64,000 bases of DNA from Candidatus Accumulibacter proximus (GTDB taxonomy: Bacteria > Pseudomonadota > Gammaproteobacteria > Burkholderiales > Rhodocyclaceae), in the NCBI GenBank assembly GCA_016709675.1, contig JADJMH010000009.1, positions 62,001-126,000 of the forward strand, in the 5' to 3' direction. Both the position numbers and the translations under genes were made by a program. The notes below the pieces were generated by a model that worked only from the letters and a program-made list of their open reading frames with translations, made no database searches and was not told the origin of the DNA. Below, piece by piece: positions 24,732 to 32,881 of this stretch. Every line of letters starts with the position of its first letter. Positions within the stretch are counted from its first letter, which is position 1.

Positions 24732-26990
24732 TCAGGCGATGACCTCGGGCTCTTCTTCGAAGACCAGCTTCACTTTCTTGTCTTCGTCGAGGTCGACCGT
24801 GACGTGGCCGCCGTTGGCCAGTCGGCCAAACAGCAACTCGTCGGCGAGCGACGCCCGAATGGTGTCCTGAATCAGTCGGGCCATCGGGCGAGCACCCATC
24901 AGCGGGTCGAAACCCTTCAAGGCGAGATGCTCCTTCAGCGCCGCGGTGAACACCGCTTCCACCTTCTTCTCATGCAGTTGCGCCTCGAGCTGCATCAGGA
25001 ACTTGTCTACCACCCGCAGGATCACCTCGTGGTCAAGTGCCCTGAACGAGATCGTGGCGTCGAGCCGGTTGCGGAACTCGGGGGTAAAGATCCGCTTGAT
25101 CTCGGCCATCTCGTCGCCGGCCTGCCGGGAAGGGGTGAAACCCATGGTTGTCTTCTGGATCGCTTCCTGTCCGGCGTTGGTGGTCATGATGATCACCACG
25201 TTACGGAAATCTGCCTTGCGCCCGTTGTTATCGGTCAGCGTGCCGTGGTCCATGACCTGCAACAGGATGTTGTAGATGTCGGGATGCGCTTTTTCTATTT
25301 CGTCGAGCAGCAGGACACTGTACGGCTTCTTGGTGATGGCCTCGGTCATCAGTCCACCCTGATCGAAACCAACGTACCCGGGTGGCGCGCCGATCAGGCG
25401 CGATACCGCGTGACGCTCCATGTATTCCGACATGTCGAAACGCACGAGGTCGTTGCCGAGGCAGTACGCCAGTTGCTTGGCAACCTCGGTCTTGCCGACG
25501 CCCGTTGGACCCGAAAAAAGGAAGCTGCCAATGGGCTTGGTGGGATTGCCCAGGCCGGAACGGGCCATCTTGATGGCCCTCGCAAGGGCGTCGATGGCCA
25601 CATCCTGGCCAAACACCACCGCTTTCAGGTCGCGGTCCAGGTTCCTCAGGTTGGTTCGGTCATCGGAGGAGACGTGGGTCGAGGGTATGCGTGCAATCTT
25701 GGCGACGATCTCTTCGATGTCGATCTTGCCAATCAGTTTCTTCTGCCTGGACTTGGGCAGGATCCGTTGCGCAGCTCCTGCTTCGTCGATGACATCAATT
25801 GCCTTGTCCGGTAGGTGGCGGTCGGTGATGAAACGGACCGAAAGCTCGACGGCCGATGTCAAGGCCGCAGCGGAGTACTTGATGCCGTGGTGGGACTCGA
25901 AGCGGGACTTGAGTCCCTTCAGGATTTCGACCGCTTCGGCGCTGGACGGCTCGTTGACGTCGATCTTCTGGAATCGCCGTGACAAGGCGTGGTCCTTTTC
26001 AAAGATGCCGCGGTATTCGTTGTAGGTCGTCGCGCCGATGCACTTCAGCTGACCCGTCGACAGCGCCGGCTTGAGCAGGTTGGAGGCGTCGAGCGTACCG
26101 CCTGAAGCCGATCCTGCGCCAATCAGGGTATGAATCTCGTCAATGAACAGGATCGCCTGCGGGTTCTCGGTCAGTTGCTTCAAGACGCCTTTCAGGCGCT
26201 GCTCGAAATCGCCGCGATACTTCGTTCCGGCCAGCAGCGAGCCCATGTCGAGGCAATAGACATTCGCTTTCGCCAGGATTTCGGGGATGTCGCATTCGAC
26301 GATGCGTCGCGCCAGCCCTTCGGCAATTGCCGTCTTGCCGACGCCGGCTTCGCCCACCAGCAGGGGATTGTTCTTTCGCCGACGACAGAGTGTCTGGATC
26401 ACCCTTTCCAGCTCGCGGTCCCGGCCAATAAGCGGGTCGATCTTGCCCTGCAGGGCCAGTGCGTTGAGGTTGATGGTGTAGCTCTCGAGCGGGCCGGCTG
26501 CCGCCGGCTGCTCATTTTCAGGCTCGGCTTCCGCCTCACCGCGTGGCGCGTTCTGTGGCACCTTGCTGATGCCATGCGAAATGAAATTGACAACATCCAG
26601 GCGAGTGACTCCCTGCTTCTGGAGGTAGTAGACGGCGTGCGAGTCCTTTTCGCCAAAAATTGCGACCAGGACATTGGCGCCGTTGACTTCCTTGCGACCG
26701 GAAGACTGGACGTGCAGTATGGCGCGCTGAATGACCCGCTGGAAGCCCAGCGTCGGCTGCGTATCGATTTCATCGCTACCCCCGATTGTGGGCGTGTGTT
26801 CGCCAATGAAGCGGCTCAGATCCTTGCGCAGTTGTTCGATGCTGGCGCCGCAGGCGCGCAGCGCTTCGGCTGCCGAAGGGTTGTCCAGCAGTGCCAGCAG
26901 GAGGTGTTCAACGGTGATGAACTCATGACGCTTCTGCCGCGCCTCGACAAACGCCATGTGCAAGCTGACTTCAAGTTCCTGCGCAATCAT
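24732..26990 (-). CDS. clpA: ATP-dependent Clp protease ATP-binding subunit ClpA
   Basis: A 752-aa HSP100 unfoldase. It has an N-terminal Clp-N repeat domain (1-145), a first AAA+ domain with Walker A GEAGVGKT (213-220) and ILFIDEIHTLIGAG, and a second with Walker A GPTGVGKT and VLLLDEIEKAHPDIYN, then a D2-small domain. The ClpP-binding IGL-type loop is not checked. Directly downstream of clpS, starting right after its stop, the universal pairing in which ClpS delivers N-degron substrates to ClpAP. Confidence 0.96.
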   Translation of the reverse strand: MIAQELEVSLHMAFVEARQKRHEFITVEHLLLALLDNPSAAEALRACGASIEQLRKDLSRFIGEHTPTIGGSDEIDTQPTLGFQRVIQRAILHVQSSGRKEVNGANVLVAIFGEKDSHAVYYLQKQGVTRLDVVNFISHGISKVPQNAPRGEAEAEPENEQPAAAGPLESYTINLNALALQGKIDPLIGRDRELERVIQTLCRRRKNNPLLVGEAGVGKTAIAEGLARRIVECDIPEILAKANVYCLDMGSLLAGTKYRGDFEQRLKGVLKQLTENPQAILFIDEIHTLIGAGSASGGTLDASNLLKPALSTGQLKCIGATTYNEYRGIFEKDHALSRRFQKIDVNEPSSAEAVEILKGLKSRFESHHGIKYSAAALTSAVELSVRFITDRHLPDKAIDVIDEAGAAQRILPKSRQKKLIGKIDIEEIVAKIARIPSTHVSSDDRTNLRNLDRDLKAVVFGQDVAIDALARAIKMARSGLGNPTKPIGSFLFSGPTGVGKTEVAKQLAYCLGNDLVRFDMSEYMERHAVSRLIGAPPGYVGFDQGGLMTEAITKKPYSVLLLDEIEKAHPDIYNILLQVMDHGTLTDNNGRKADFRNVVIIMTTNAGQEAIQKTTMGFTPSRQAGDEMAEIKRIFTPEFRNRLDATISFRALDHEVILRVVDKFLMQLEAQLHEKKVEAVFTAALKEHLALKGFDPLMGARPMARLIQDTIRASLADELLFGRLANGGHVTVDLDEDKKVKLVFEEEPEVIA

Positions 26991-27299
26991 TCAGTTTTCC
27001 TCCATTACGCACGCGAGGGGGTGCTGGTTGTTGCGTGCGAAGCCTGTGACCTGTTCAACTTTGGTGGCCGCGACGTCGCGCGGGTAAACGCCACAAACAC
27101 CCCGACCCTCGGTATGGACTTTCAGCATGATTCGCGTCGCGTGTTCTCGATCCATCCCGAAGAAACGCTGCAGAACGACGATGACGAAGTCCATTGGGGT
27201 AAAATCATCGTTCAGCAACAGGACCTTGTACAGTGGTGGTGGCGCGAGTTGCGTGCTTTTCGGTTCGAGCAGGGAGCTGTCTTGATGCTTTGTTGCCAT
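26991..27299 (-). CDS. clpS: ATP-dependent Clp protease adaptor ClpS
   Basis: A 102-aa adaptor with the ClpS core: PPLYKVLLLNDDFTPMDFV, HATRIMLKVHTEGRGVCG, VYPRDVAATKVEQV and a terminal HPLACVMEEN. The DDFTPM segment forms the N-end-rule binding pocket. It recognises proteins with N-terminal aromatic or leucine residues and hands them to ClpA, encoded immediately downstream. Confidence 0.96.
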   Translation of the reverse strand: MATKHQDSSLLEPKSTQLAPPPLYKVLLLNDDFTPMDFVIVVLQRFFGMDREHATRIMLKVHTEGRGVCGVYPRDVAATKVEQVTGFARNNQHPLACVMEEN

Positions 27300-27561
27300 G
27301 CGTGAATTCTAACCAGTCTATACGGATGCGCAATACCGGTCTTGGCCAATCTTCGGTACCGATACCGTGCGCAGTGTGCGGCGGACAATCAAAATTGCTT
27401 GACGCGTCCGGGTGGTTTAGCGTAAAAAGACTGCATGCTCTAAATTTCTGCCGCTGGGTGGCGTTTCTACATGTCTGAAATCCTGTCCTGGTTGTTGTTG
27501 AATTAGAAGCATGCAAGTCGGGCGATGCCCGGGTTTAGTCTTTTTTCAAGGAAGTGGCAAT

Positions 27562-27765
27562 ATGGCAACTGGTACAGTGAAGTGGTTCAATGACGCCAAA
27601 GGTTTCGGCTTCATTACTCCGGACGATGGCAGCGAAGATCTTTTCGCTCATTTCTCGGCGATCACCATGGGTGGATTCAAGACCCTCAAAGAGGGCGAGA
27701 AGGTTTCCTTCGACGTGACGCAAGGCCCCAAGGGCAAGCAAGCTTCGAACATCTCGCGCGCTTGA
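27562..27765 (+). CDS. cold-shock domain protein CspA family
   Basis: A 67-aa single OB-fold protein: GTVKWFNDAKGFGFITPDDG (RNP1 KGFGFI) and DLFAHFSAI (RNP2 variant). It acts as an RNA/ssDNA chaperone. The ATG at 27562 is used, with AAGGAAGTGG upstream. The 5' leader is long (more than 100 nt before the start within the clpS intergenic region), as expected for temperature-regulated cspA mRNAs, but no structure was modelled. A strong intrinsic terminator follows at 27789. Confidence 0.95.
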   Translation: MATGTVKWFNDAKGFGFITPDDGSEDLFAHFSAITMGGFKTLKEGEKVSFDVTQGPKGKQASNISRA

Positions 27766-27788
27766 TTTTTTCGGGTGTGCAACAGGGA

Positions 27789-27811
27789 CCCGCCTCTGGC
27801 GGGTTTTTTTT
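27789..27811 (+). terminator. intrinsic terminator of the cold-shock gene
   Basis: Stem CCCGCC (27789-27794) / GGCGGG (27798-27803) with loop TCT, followed by eight T residues (27804-27811). It lies 23 bp after the cold-shock gene stop. Textbook Rho-independent terminator. Confidence 0.92.
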
Positions 27812-27845
27812 GTCCGCGAAACGGAACAGCAGCCTCGCCCGGTGG

Positions 27846-28166
27846 CTATGCGGCAGTCAGGATCGCCTCGTCGCGCCGCATTTCGCCTTTGGTGTCTGAC
27901 CACTCGACGGCAATCCGGTCACCTGCCTTCAGGCCTTTGGCATGGAAGGCAAACAGTGGATTACGCGAAATCGAGGTATTCAGTTGGCCGCTAACCAGCA
28001 GGTTGCCGTTGGCGCTGAGCGAAAACGCCTGGATGAAGTGCGCCGGGACGACTTTCCCGCTCTCCGGGTCCTTGCGCTGACCGGTCTCCATCGGATGTGG
28101 CATGAGGACGCGAATCTCGGTGATGTCGCCCTGCAACGTGGCGCGAATCTTGATTGGTTCAGCCAT
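27846..28166 (-). CDS. soxZ: sulfur oxidation carrier subunit SoxZ
   Basis: A 106-aa protein matching SoxZ: IKIRATLQGDITEIRVLMPHPMETG, HFIQAF, NPLFAFHAKGLKAGDRIAVEWSD. SoxZ forms the SoxYZ heterodimer, the periplasmic carrier of sulfur intermediates during thiosulfate or sulfide oxidation. It lies 16 bp after soxY. Only soxYZ is present; no soxXA, soxB or soxCD nearby. Confidence 0.95.
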   Translation of the reverse strand: MAEPIKIRATLQGDITEIRVLMPHPMETGQRKDPESGKVVPAHFIQAFSLSANGNLLVSGQLNTSISRNPLFAFHAKGLKAGDRIAVEWSDTKGEMRRDEAILTAA

Positions 28167-28182
28167 GATCGGTTTCCGTTCC

Positions 28183-28677
28183 TCAGCCGCCGCAGCCGCC
28201 CAGCGTCACCTTTACCTCGCGGCTGGTGTGATAAGTCTTGCCGTCAGCTGCCTTGACCACGACACGGATGCGCGACGATTCGGCCATCTTGAGTTGCAGA
28301 CGGACGCGCGCCAGGGTTCCCTTGGCGAAGTTCAGGCTGGCGGCCAGAGGCAGCGGATTCTTGTCGACGAAGACAGCGATGGTCTGACTGTCAGCGATGT
28401 TGCTGACCACTTCGACCGGGACCTGCGCCCCGTTTTCCGCGATTTCCACGGTTTTGATGACGATGCCGTTGCTCTCGACCGAACCAGTCAAGCCGCTGGC
28501 CTTGATGGCATCCGACAGGCTGGTGGCGGTGAACGCTGGCCGGTTCCATTCGGCGGCAAGGACGCCGGTCGGTCTCAGCAGTCCGGCCGCCAGCAGCACA
28601 CTGATGGCGCCACTGGCGCCCGCCGACCTCAGGATGATGCGGCGTAGCGGGTCGATATTGCTGGCACTTGCGGGCAC
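28183..28677 (-). CDS. soxY: sulfur carrier protein SoxY
   Basis: A 164-aa protein with a twin-arginine-type signal (DPLRRIILRSAG then a hydrophobic stretch) and the SoxY C-terminal swinging arm VKVTLGGCGG, whose cysteine carries sulfur intermediates. The GTG at 28677 is preferred: it lies 4 bp after the moaC stop and has AGGGAA 8 nt upstream. An ATG at 28725 would overlap moaC by 44 bp. Cotranscribed with soxZ and probably with moaC. Confidence 0.93.
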   Translation of the reverse strand: MPASASNIDPLRRIILRSAGASGAISVLLAAGLLRPTGVLAAEWNRPAFTATSLSDAIKASGLTGSVESNGIVIKTVEIAENGAQVPVEVVSNIADSQTIAVFVDKNPLPLAASLNFAKGTLARVRLQLKMAESSRIRVVVKAADGKTYHTSREVKVTLGGCGG

Positions 28678-28681
28678 GGTT

Positions 28682-29164
28682 TCAGTTCCCTGTCCAGCGT
28701 TCCGACTTGCCGCCGGCTTTTTCAAGCAGCCGAACGCCGTCGATCCGCATGCCGCGATCGATCGCCTTGCACATGTCGTAGATCGTCAGCAGGCCGATAC
28801 TGGCGGCGCACAGCGCTTCCATTTCCACGCCAGTACGACCGAAACACTCCGCCTGAGCCAGACAAAGCACCGAACTGGCCTCGCTGTCGATCTCGAAGTC
28901 GACCGTAACCTTGGTCAAGGCGATCGGGTGGCACAGGGGAATCAGCTCGGAAGTGCGCTTCGCCCCCTGAATCGCGGCAATCCGCGCCACGCCTAGAACG
29001 TCCCCCTTGCTGGCCGAACCTTGCAGGACCACGTTCAGGGTCTCCGGTCGCATCGAAATGTGGCCAGCGGCTCTCGCCAGACGGTGGCTTTCGACTTTGG
29101 CACCGATGTCGACCATCTGCGCCTTGCCTTGCGGATTGAAATGGGTGAGTGGACTGACAGGCAT
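28682..29164 (-). CDS. moaC: cyclic pyranopterin monophosphate synthase MoaC
   Basis: A 160-aa MoaC: LTHFNPQGKAQMVDIGAK, the TSELIPLCHP segment and GVEMEALCAASIGLLTIYDMCKAID hallmark, C-terminal LLEKAGGKSERW. It converts the GTP-derived 8-cyclo intermediate to cyclic pyranopterin, the first dedicated step of molybdenum cofactor synthesis. The start at 29164 (MPVSPLTHFN) fits family length better than 29227. Immediately upstream of soxY; a link to sulfite oxidation via Moco is possible but not shown here. Confidence 0.95.
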   Translation of the reverse strand: MPVSPLTHFNPQGKAQMVDIGAKVESHRLARAAGHISMRPETLNVVLQGSASKGDVLGVARIAAIQGAKRTSELIPLCHPIALTKVTVDFEIDSEASSVLCLAQAECFGRTGVEMEALCAASIGLLTIYDMCKAIDRGMRIDGVRLLEKAGGKSERWTGN

Positions 29165-29289
29165 GAGGGTCACCAATCTGATGGGCCGCTTCGCATTTGA
29201 CATCAAGTCGGTCACGCTTGGTAACAATGCAGCAGCCCAGAAGCCTTTATCATACCATCATCCTTGTTTGTCCATGAGCGAGAGCCTCG

Positions 29290-30750
29290 TTGAATAGAAT
29301 GGCCTGCGCTGCCGTGTTCTTGGCCTTGGTGGCTTCAGTTGGCAGTTCTTCTCCAGTCCTGGCCGATGAACTTCTAGACCTTGGCGAGTCGGCGTGTGCC
29401 GAGTTCTCGCCGCAACTCGAACGGAAGATCGGTGAGCGGATTCTCAACGAGATTCGCTTGCGCGAGCCAAGTTATGTTGACGACCCCGAGATCGCCGACT
29501 ACCTCAATCGGCTGGGCAGTCGTCTGGTCGCAGCCAGTGCCAGCCCGACTGCCGATTGCTACTTCTTTCTTATCCGAGACAACACCGTCAACGCGTTTGC
29601 CATGTTCGGCGGATTCATCGGTGTAAACAGCGGTACGTTGCTCACCGCACAGTCGGAGTCCGAGTTGGCCGGGGTCCTTGCACACGAGATCTCGCATGTC
29701 ACACAGAACCACCTTGCTCGTCAGATCGTCCGGGAGAAGCAGAGCTCGATCGCGATGATGGCTGCAATGGCCATCGGCGTGCTCGCTGCCCGTTCGAATT
29801 CGCAGGTGGCCAGTGCTGCGATTGCTTCGGCCCAGGCTGGTTCGATTCAGGCGCAATTGGCCTTCAGTCGTGATTTTGAACGAGAGGCGGATCGCCTGGG
29901 GTTTCAGACACTGAGCGGGGCGGGCTACGATGTGCGCGGCATGGGCGACTTCTTTGGCCGTCTGCAGCAGGCAGGGCGGGTCTATGAGAACAATGCGCCG
30001 GTTTACCTGCGCTCGCATCCCCTGACCGTCGAGCGCATTTCCGACATGCAGAACCGCGCGCAGAGTGCTCCCTATCGGCAGGTGGCCGATAGCCTGGACT
30101 TCCTGCTCGTCAGGGCCAAGCTTCGCGCACAAATGGGCACGCCGCAAGAGGCGGCCAGCGAGTTCGGCAAGCAGTTGCGGGAAAAGAAGTATGGATCGGA
30201 GATTGCCACCCGCTACGGGCTGGCCTACGCGCTGTTCAAGGCAAAGCAGCTGGCCGCCGCGCAGCGAGAAGTCGAGGCGCTTGATGCGCTCAAGGCGTCG
30301 TCGCCGATGATCGCCGGCCTGGCAGCCGCAATCCGTATGGCGGCCGATGATCCGCCTGGCGCAGTGGCGATCTATCGCGATGCCATGCAGCGCTATCCGC
30401 AGTCGAGATCGCTGGTATATGGGTACGCCGAAGCGCTGCTCGCCGCAAGGCAATACGGGGACGGCTTGCGTTTTCTGGACTCGCAATTGCAGACCTACAG
30501 TTCGGACTACAAGCTGTATGGCCTGCAGGCCAGAACCTTTGCCGCGAGCGGCAAGCGCCTGCAACAGCATCGCGCCCAAGCCGAGTTCTATCTCCTGCAG
30601 GGGCAGCTCGGGGCGGCCGTCGAGCAACTGCAGTTCGCGCAGCAGGCGGTCGATGGAAATTTCTTCGAACAGTCGGCAGTGGACGCGCGCTTGCGGGAAT
30701 TGCGCAAGCTGCAGGCAGAAGAAGCGAAGCAGAAGAAGAATGGCGTTTAA
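29290..30750 (+). CDS. BepA/YfgC-type M48 metalloprotease with TPRs
   Basis: A 486-aa periplasmic protein. It has an N-terminal signal peptide, a zinc metallopeptidase domain with HEISH (132-136, HExxH) and the third ligand Glu in DFEREADRLGFQ, and a C-terminal half of tetratricopeptide-like helices. BepA degrades misassembled LptD and assists outer-membrane assembly. Start is TTG at 29290 (an ATG lies 9 nt further in); choice uncertain. Divergent from moaC, and followed by tusA 34 bp downstream. Confidence 0.92.
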   Translation: MNRMACAAVFLALVASVGSSSPVLADELLDLGESACAEFSPQLERKIGERILNEIRLREPSYVDDPEIADYLNRLGSRLVAASASPTADCYFFLIRDNTVNAFAMFGGFIGVNSGTLLTAQSESELAGVLAHEISHVTQNHLARQIVREKQSSIAMMAAMAIGVLAARSNSQVASAAIASAQAGSIQAQLAFSRDFEREADRLGFQTLSGAGYDVRGMGDFFGRLQQAGRVYENNAPVYLRSHPLTVERISDMQNRAQSAPYRQVADSLDFLLVRAKLRAQMGTPQEAASEFGKQLREKKYGSEIATRYGLAYALFKAKQLAAAQREVEALDALKASSPMIAGLAAAIRMAADDPPGAVAIYRDAMQRYPQSRSLVYGYAEALLAARQYGDGLRFLDSQLQTYSSDYKLYGLQARTFAASGKRLQQHRAQAEFYLLQGQLGAAVEQLQFAQQAVDGNFFEQSAVDARLRELRKLQAEEAKQKKNGV

Positions 30751-30784
30751 AATACGCCCTCAGTTTCTTTCTGGACCAGAGACC

Positions 30785-31012
30785 ATGCATTGCGACCGAG
30801 AACTCGACGTCAGAGGGCTGAATTGCCCGCTCCCGATTCTGCGCACCAAGAAGACCCTGTCCGAGATGTCACCAGGGGAAGTCCTGCACGTCGTGGCAAC
30901 CGATCCGGGTTCGGTCAAGGATTTCGAAGCCTTCGCCAGGCAGACCGGAAATGAGCTGCTGTCCAGCGTTGAGGCGAACAAGGTCTTTGAGTATTACCTC
31001 AAGCGCAAATAG
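30785..31012 (+). CDS. tusA: TusA-family sulfur carrier protein
   Basis: A 75-aa protein with the TusA active-site motif LDVRGLNCPLPILRTKK (Cys at residue 14) and the SirA-fold C-terminus. The cysteine carries persulfide sulfur in tRNA thiolation, molybdenum cofactor or dissimilatory sulfur pathways. Being short and close to moaC/soxYZ and the M48 gene, either a general tRNA role or a sulfur-trafficking role is possible. Confidence 0.93.
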   Translation: MHCDRELDVRGLNCPLPILRTKKTLSEMSPGEVLHVVATDPGSVKDFEAFARQTGNELLSSVEANKVFEYYLKRK

Positions 31013-31039
31013 GGACAGGATTTCCCGGGCGGTGTCGCC

Positions 31040-32857
31040 GTGGCCGCCGCGATTCACCTGCCGCGAGAACGCAGATTGATGCCTGCCGGCGGCTGTTTCG
31101 CACTCTTTGACGCCGACGCTGGAGGTGCTCTGCTACTGACCAGCTGCTGTCGATCGTTGCAGCTGGATGCATTGGCCGACCCGGCGTCACTGTTCATGGT
31201 GGTGGAAGCGGCCCTTGCTGCTGGCCAATGGGTTGCCCTCGCGGCAGACTATGCGCTCGGCGCCAGCTTCGAGCGGGCCGCAGCCGCAGTACCCTCGGGT
31301 CGGCCGGTGTTGCGGGCCTGGCTGTTTGCCGGCGGAGAACGGCTCGACGCGCCAGCCGTGGAAGCCTTTCTGGCCCGGCAGTTGGCGGCGATCCCCGACG
31401 ATCACCGGCTGGCCGGAATTGCCGAGCTGTTTGCCGGCGTCGGTTCGGCAAGGCATGCGGCGCAGGTCAGGCAGGCGTGTCGCTGGATCGCCGACGGGGA
31501 CTGCTACCAGATCAACCTGACGTTTCCTCTGACCTTCCGGATCTATGGTCATCCAATGGCGCTCTATGCGCGCTTGCGCGCGCGCCAGCCGGTTCGCCAT
31601 GGCGCCTACGTCCAAGCTGGCGAAGAAGCGATTCTCTCTTTCTCGCCGGAGTTGTTTTTTGAGCGCCACGGCAGCCGCGTGTTGACACGCCCGATGAAAG
31701 GCACGGCGCCACGTGGCAGGACGCCGGCGGAAGATCAGGAGATGCTTGCTGGGCTGCTTTCCTCGGCCAAGGAGCGCGCCGAGAACATCATGATTGTCGA
31801 CCTGTTGCGCAATGATCTGGGGCGTCTGGCGCTGCCGGGCAAGGTGCGCGTTGAAGCCTTGTGCGAGGCGGAGGCCTATCCGACCCTTTGGCAGATGGTG
31901 TCCACGGTGGCGGCAGAGTTGCCCCGGACGGGCTTGGCAGAATTGTTCGGCGCGCTGTTCCCCTGCGGTTCGATCACCGGCGCTCCGAAGATACGCGCCA
32001 TGCAGCGCATTGCCGAGTTGGAGGACTCGCCACGTGGGTTATACACCGGCGCCCTTGGCTGGTTGGCGCCCGGGGGGGACTGTCGTTTCAGCGTGGCTAT
32101 TCGGACCATTGAGGTTGACCCCGAGGGCAGCGCCAGGCTTGGCGTTGGCAGCGGCATCGTCGCCGACGCCGACCCGGCCCGTGAGTATGCCGAGTGCCTG
32201 CTGAAGGCGACTTTTCTCACCGGTTTTGATCCCGGATTCGAGTTGCTGGAGACGCTTCGCCTGGAGGCCGGCAAGTATCCCCTGCTGTCCTTGCACCTTG
32301 AACGCCTGCAGGCTTCGGCACACAGCCTGGGTTTCTCCTGCCCCCTTCCGACGCTATCCGCGGCACTGGCAGCCGAAGCGCTTGCCCGACCGGCCGGCGT
32401 CTTTCGCGTTCGCCTGACCCTGGCGCATGACGGTCGCTATCAGGTGGTTTCGTCGCCGCTGGTCGAAGATAAAGGCATGCACTGGCGGGTGGTGTTGGCG
32501 GCCGAGGCGCTTTCCGCCACTGACTACCTGTTGCGCCACAAGACCACGGCGCGCGCCCGCTATGACCGTGCGCTGGCAGCACTGGCGGACCGGCCAGCGG
32601 TATTTGATGCGATCTTTTTCAATACTCGCGGAGAGGTTTGCGAAGGGGCCCGCAGTAACGTCTTCATCGAGCGCGATGGGCTATTGCTGACGCCGCCGCG
32701 AAGCTGCGGCTTGCTACCGGGGGTCATGCGCCGGCGGTTGCTCGCGTCGGGGCGTGCCATTGAACAGGTGCTGCGGCTGGATGACCTCCGCCTGGCTTCC
32801 GCCCTGTATCTGGGCAATGCCTTGCGCGGCCTGATTCCGGTATCGCTTGAACTGTGA
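31040..32857 (+). CDS. pabB: fused aminodeoxychorismate synthase component I / aminodeoxychorismate lyase
   Basis: A 605-aa fusion. The N-terminal ~380 residues are a chorismate-binding enzyme (CYQINLTFPLTFRIYG, ERAENIMIVDLLRNDLGRL, PCGSITGAPKIRAMQ, the last being the chorismate-binding signature). The C-terminal ~220 residues are a PLP class IV aminotransferase fold (ETLRLEAGKYPLLSLHLERL, LLRHKTTARARYDRA with the PLP Lys). Together they convert chorismate to p-aminobenzoate for folate. Start is GTG at 31040 without a strong ribosome-binding site; an ATG at 31079 is possible. Convergent with valS. Confidence 0.93.
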   Translation: MAAAIHLPRERRLMPAGGCFALFDADAGGALLLTSCCRSLQLDALADPASLFMVVEAALAAGQWVALAADYALGASFERAAAAVPSGRPVLRAWLFAGGERLDAPAVEAFLARQLAAIPDDHRLAGIAELFAGVGSARHAAQVRQACRWIADGDCYQINLTFPLTFRIYGHPMALYARLRARQPVRHGAYVQAGEEAILSFSPELFFERHGSRVLTRPMKGTAPRGRTPAEDQEMLAGLLSSAKERAENIMIVDLLRNDLGRLALPGKVRVEALCEAEAYPTLWQMVSTVAAELPRTGLAELFGALFPCGSITGAPKIRAMQRIAELEDSPRGLYTGALGWLAPGGDCRFSVAIRTIEVDPEGSARLGVGSGIVADADPAREYAECLLKATFLTGFDPGFELLETLRLEAGKYPLLSLHLERLQASAHSLGFSCPLPTLSAALAAEALARPAGVFRVRLTLAHDGRYQVVSSPLVEDKGMHWRVVLAAEALSATDYLLRHKTTARARYDRALAALADRPAVFDAIFFNTRGEVCEGARSNVFIERDGLLLTPPRSCGLLPGVMRRRLLASGRAIEQVLRLDDLRLASALYLGNALRGLIPVSLEL

Positions 32858-32881
32858 GCGCCAAAGCCGGGCTGGGCGGGC

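Noticed and set aside
27300..27335. A possible promoter for clpS (TTGCGC-16-TAGAAT on the minus strand)
   Set aside because: The start would fall on the clpS ATG and the -35 is poor; not convincing enough to annotate.
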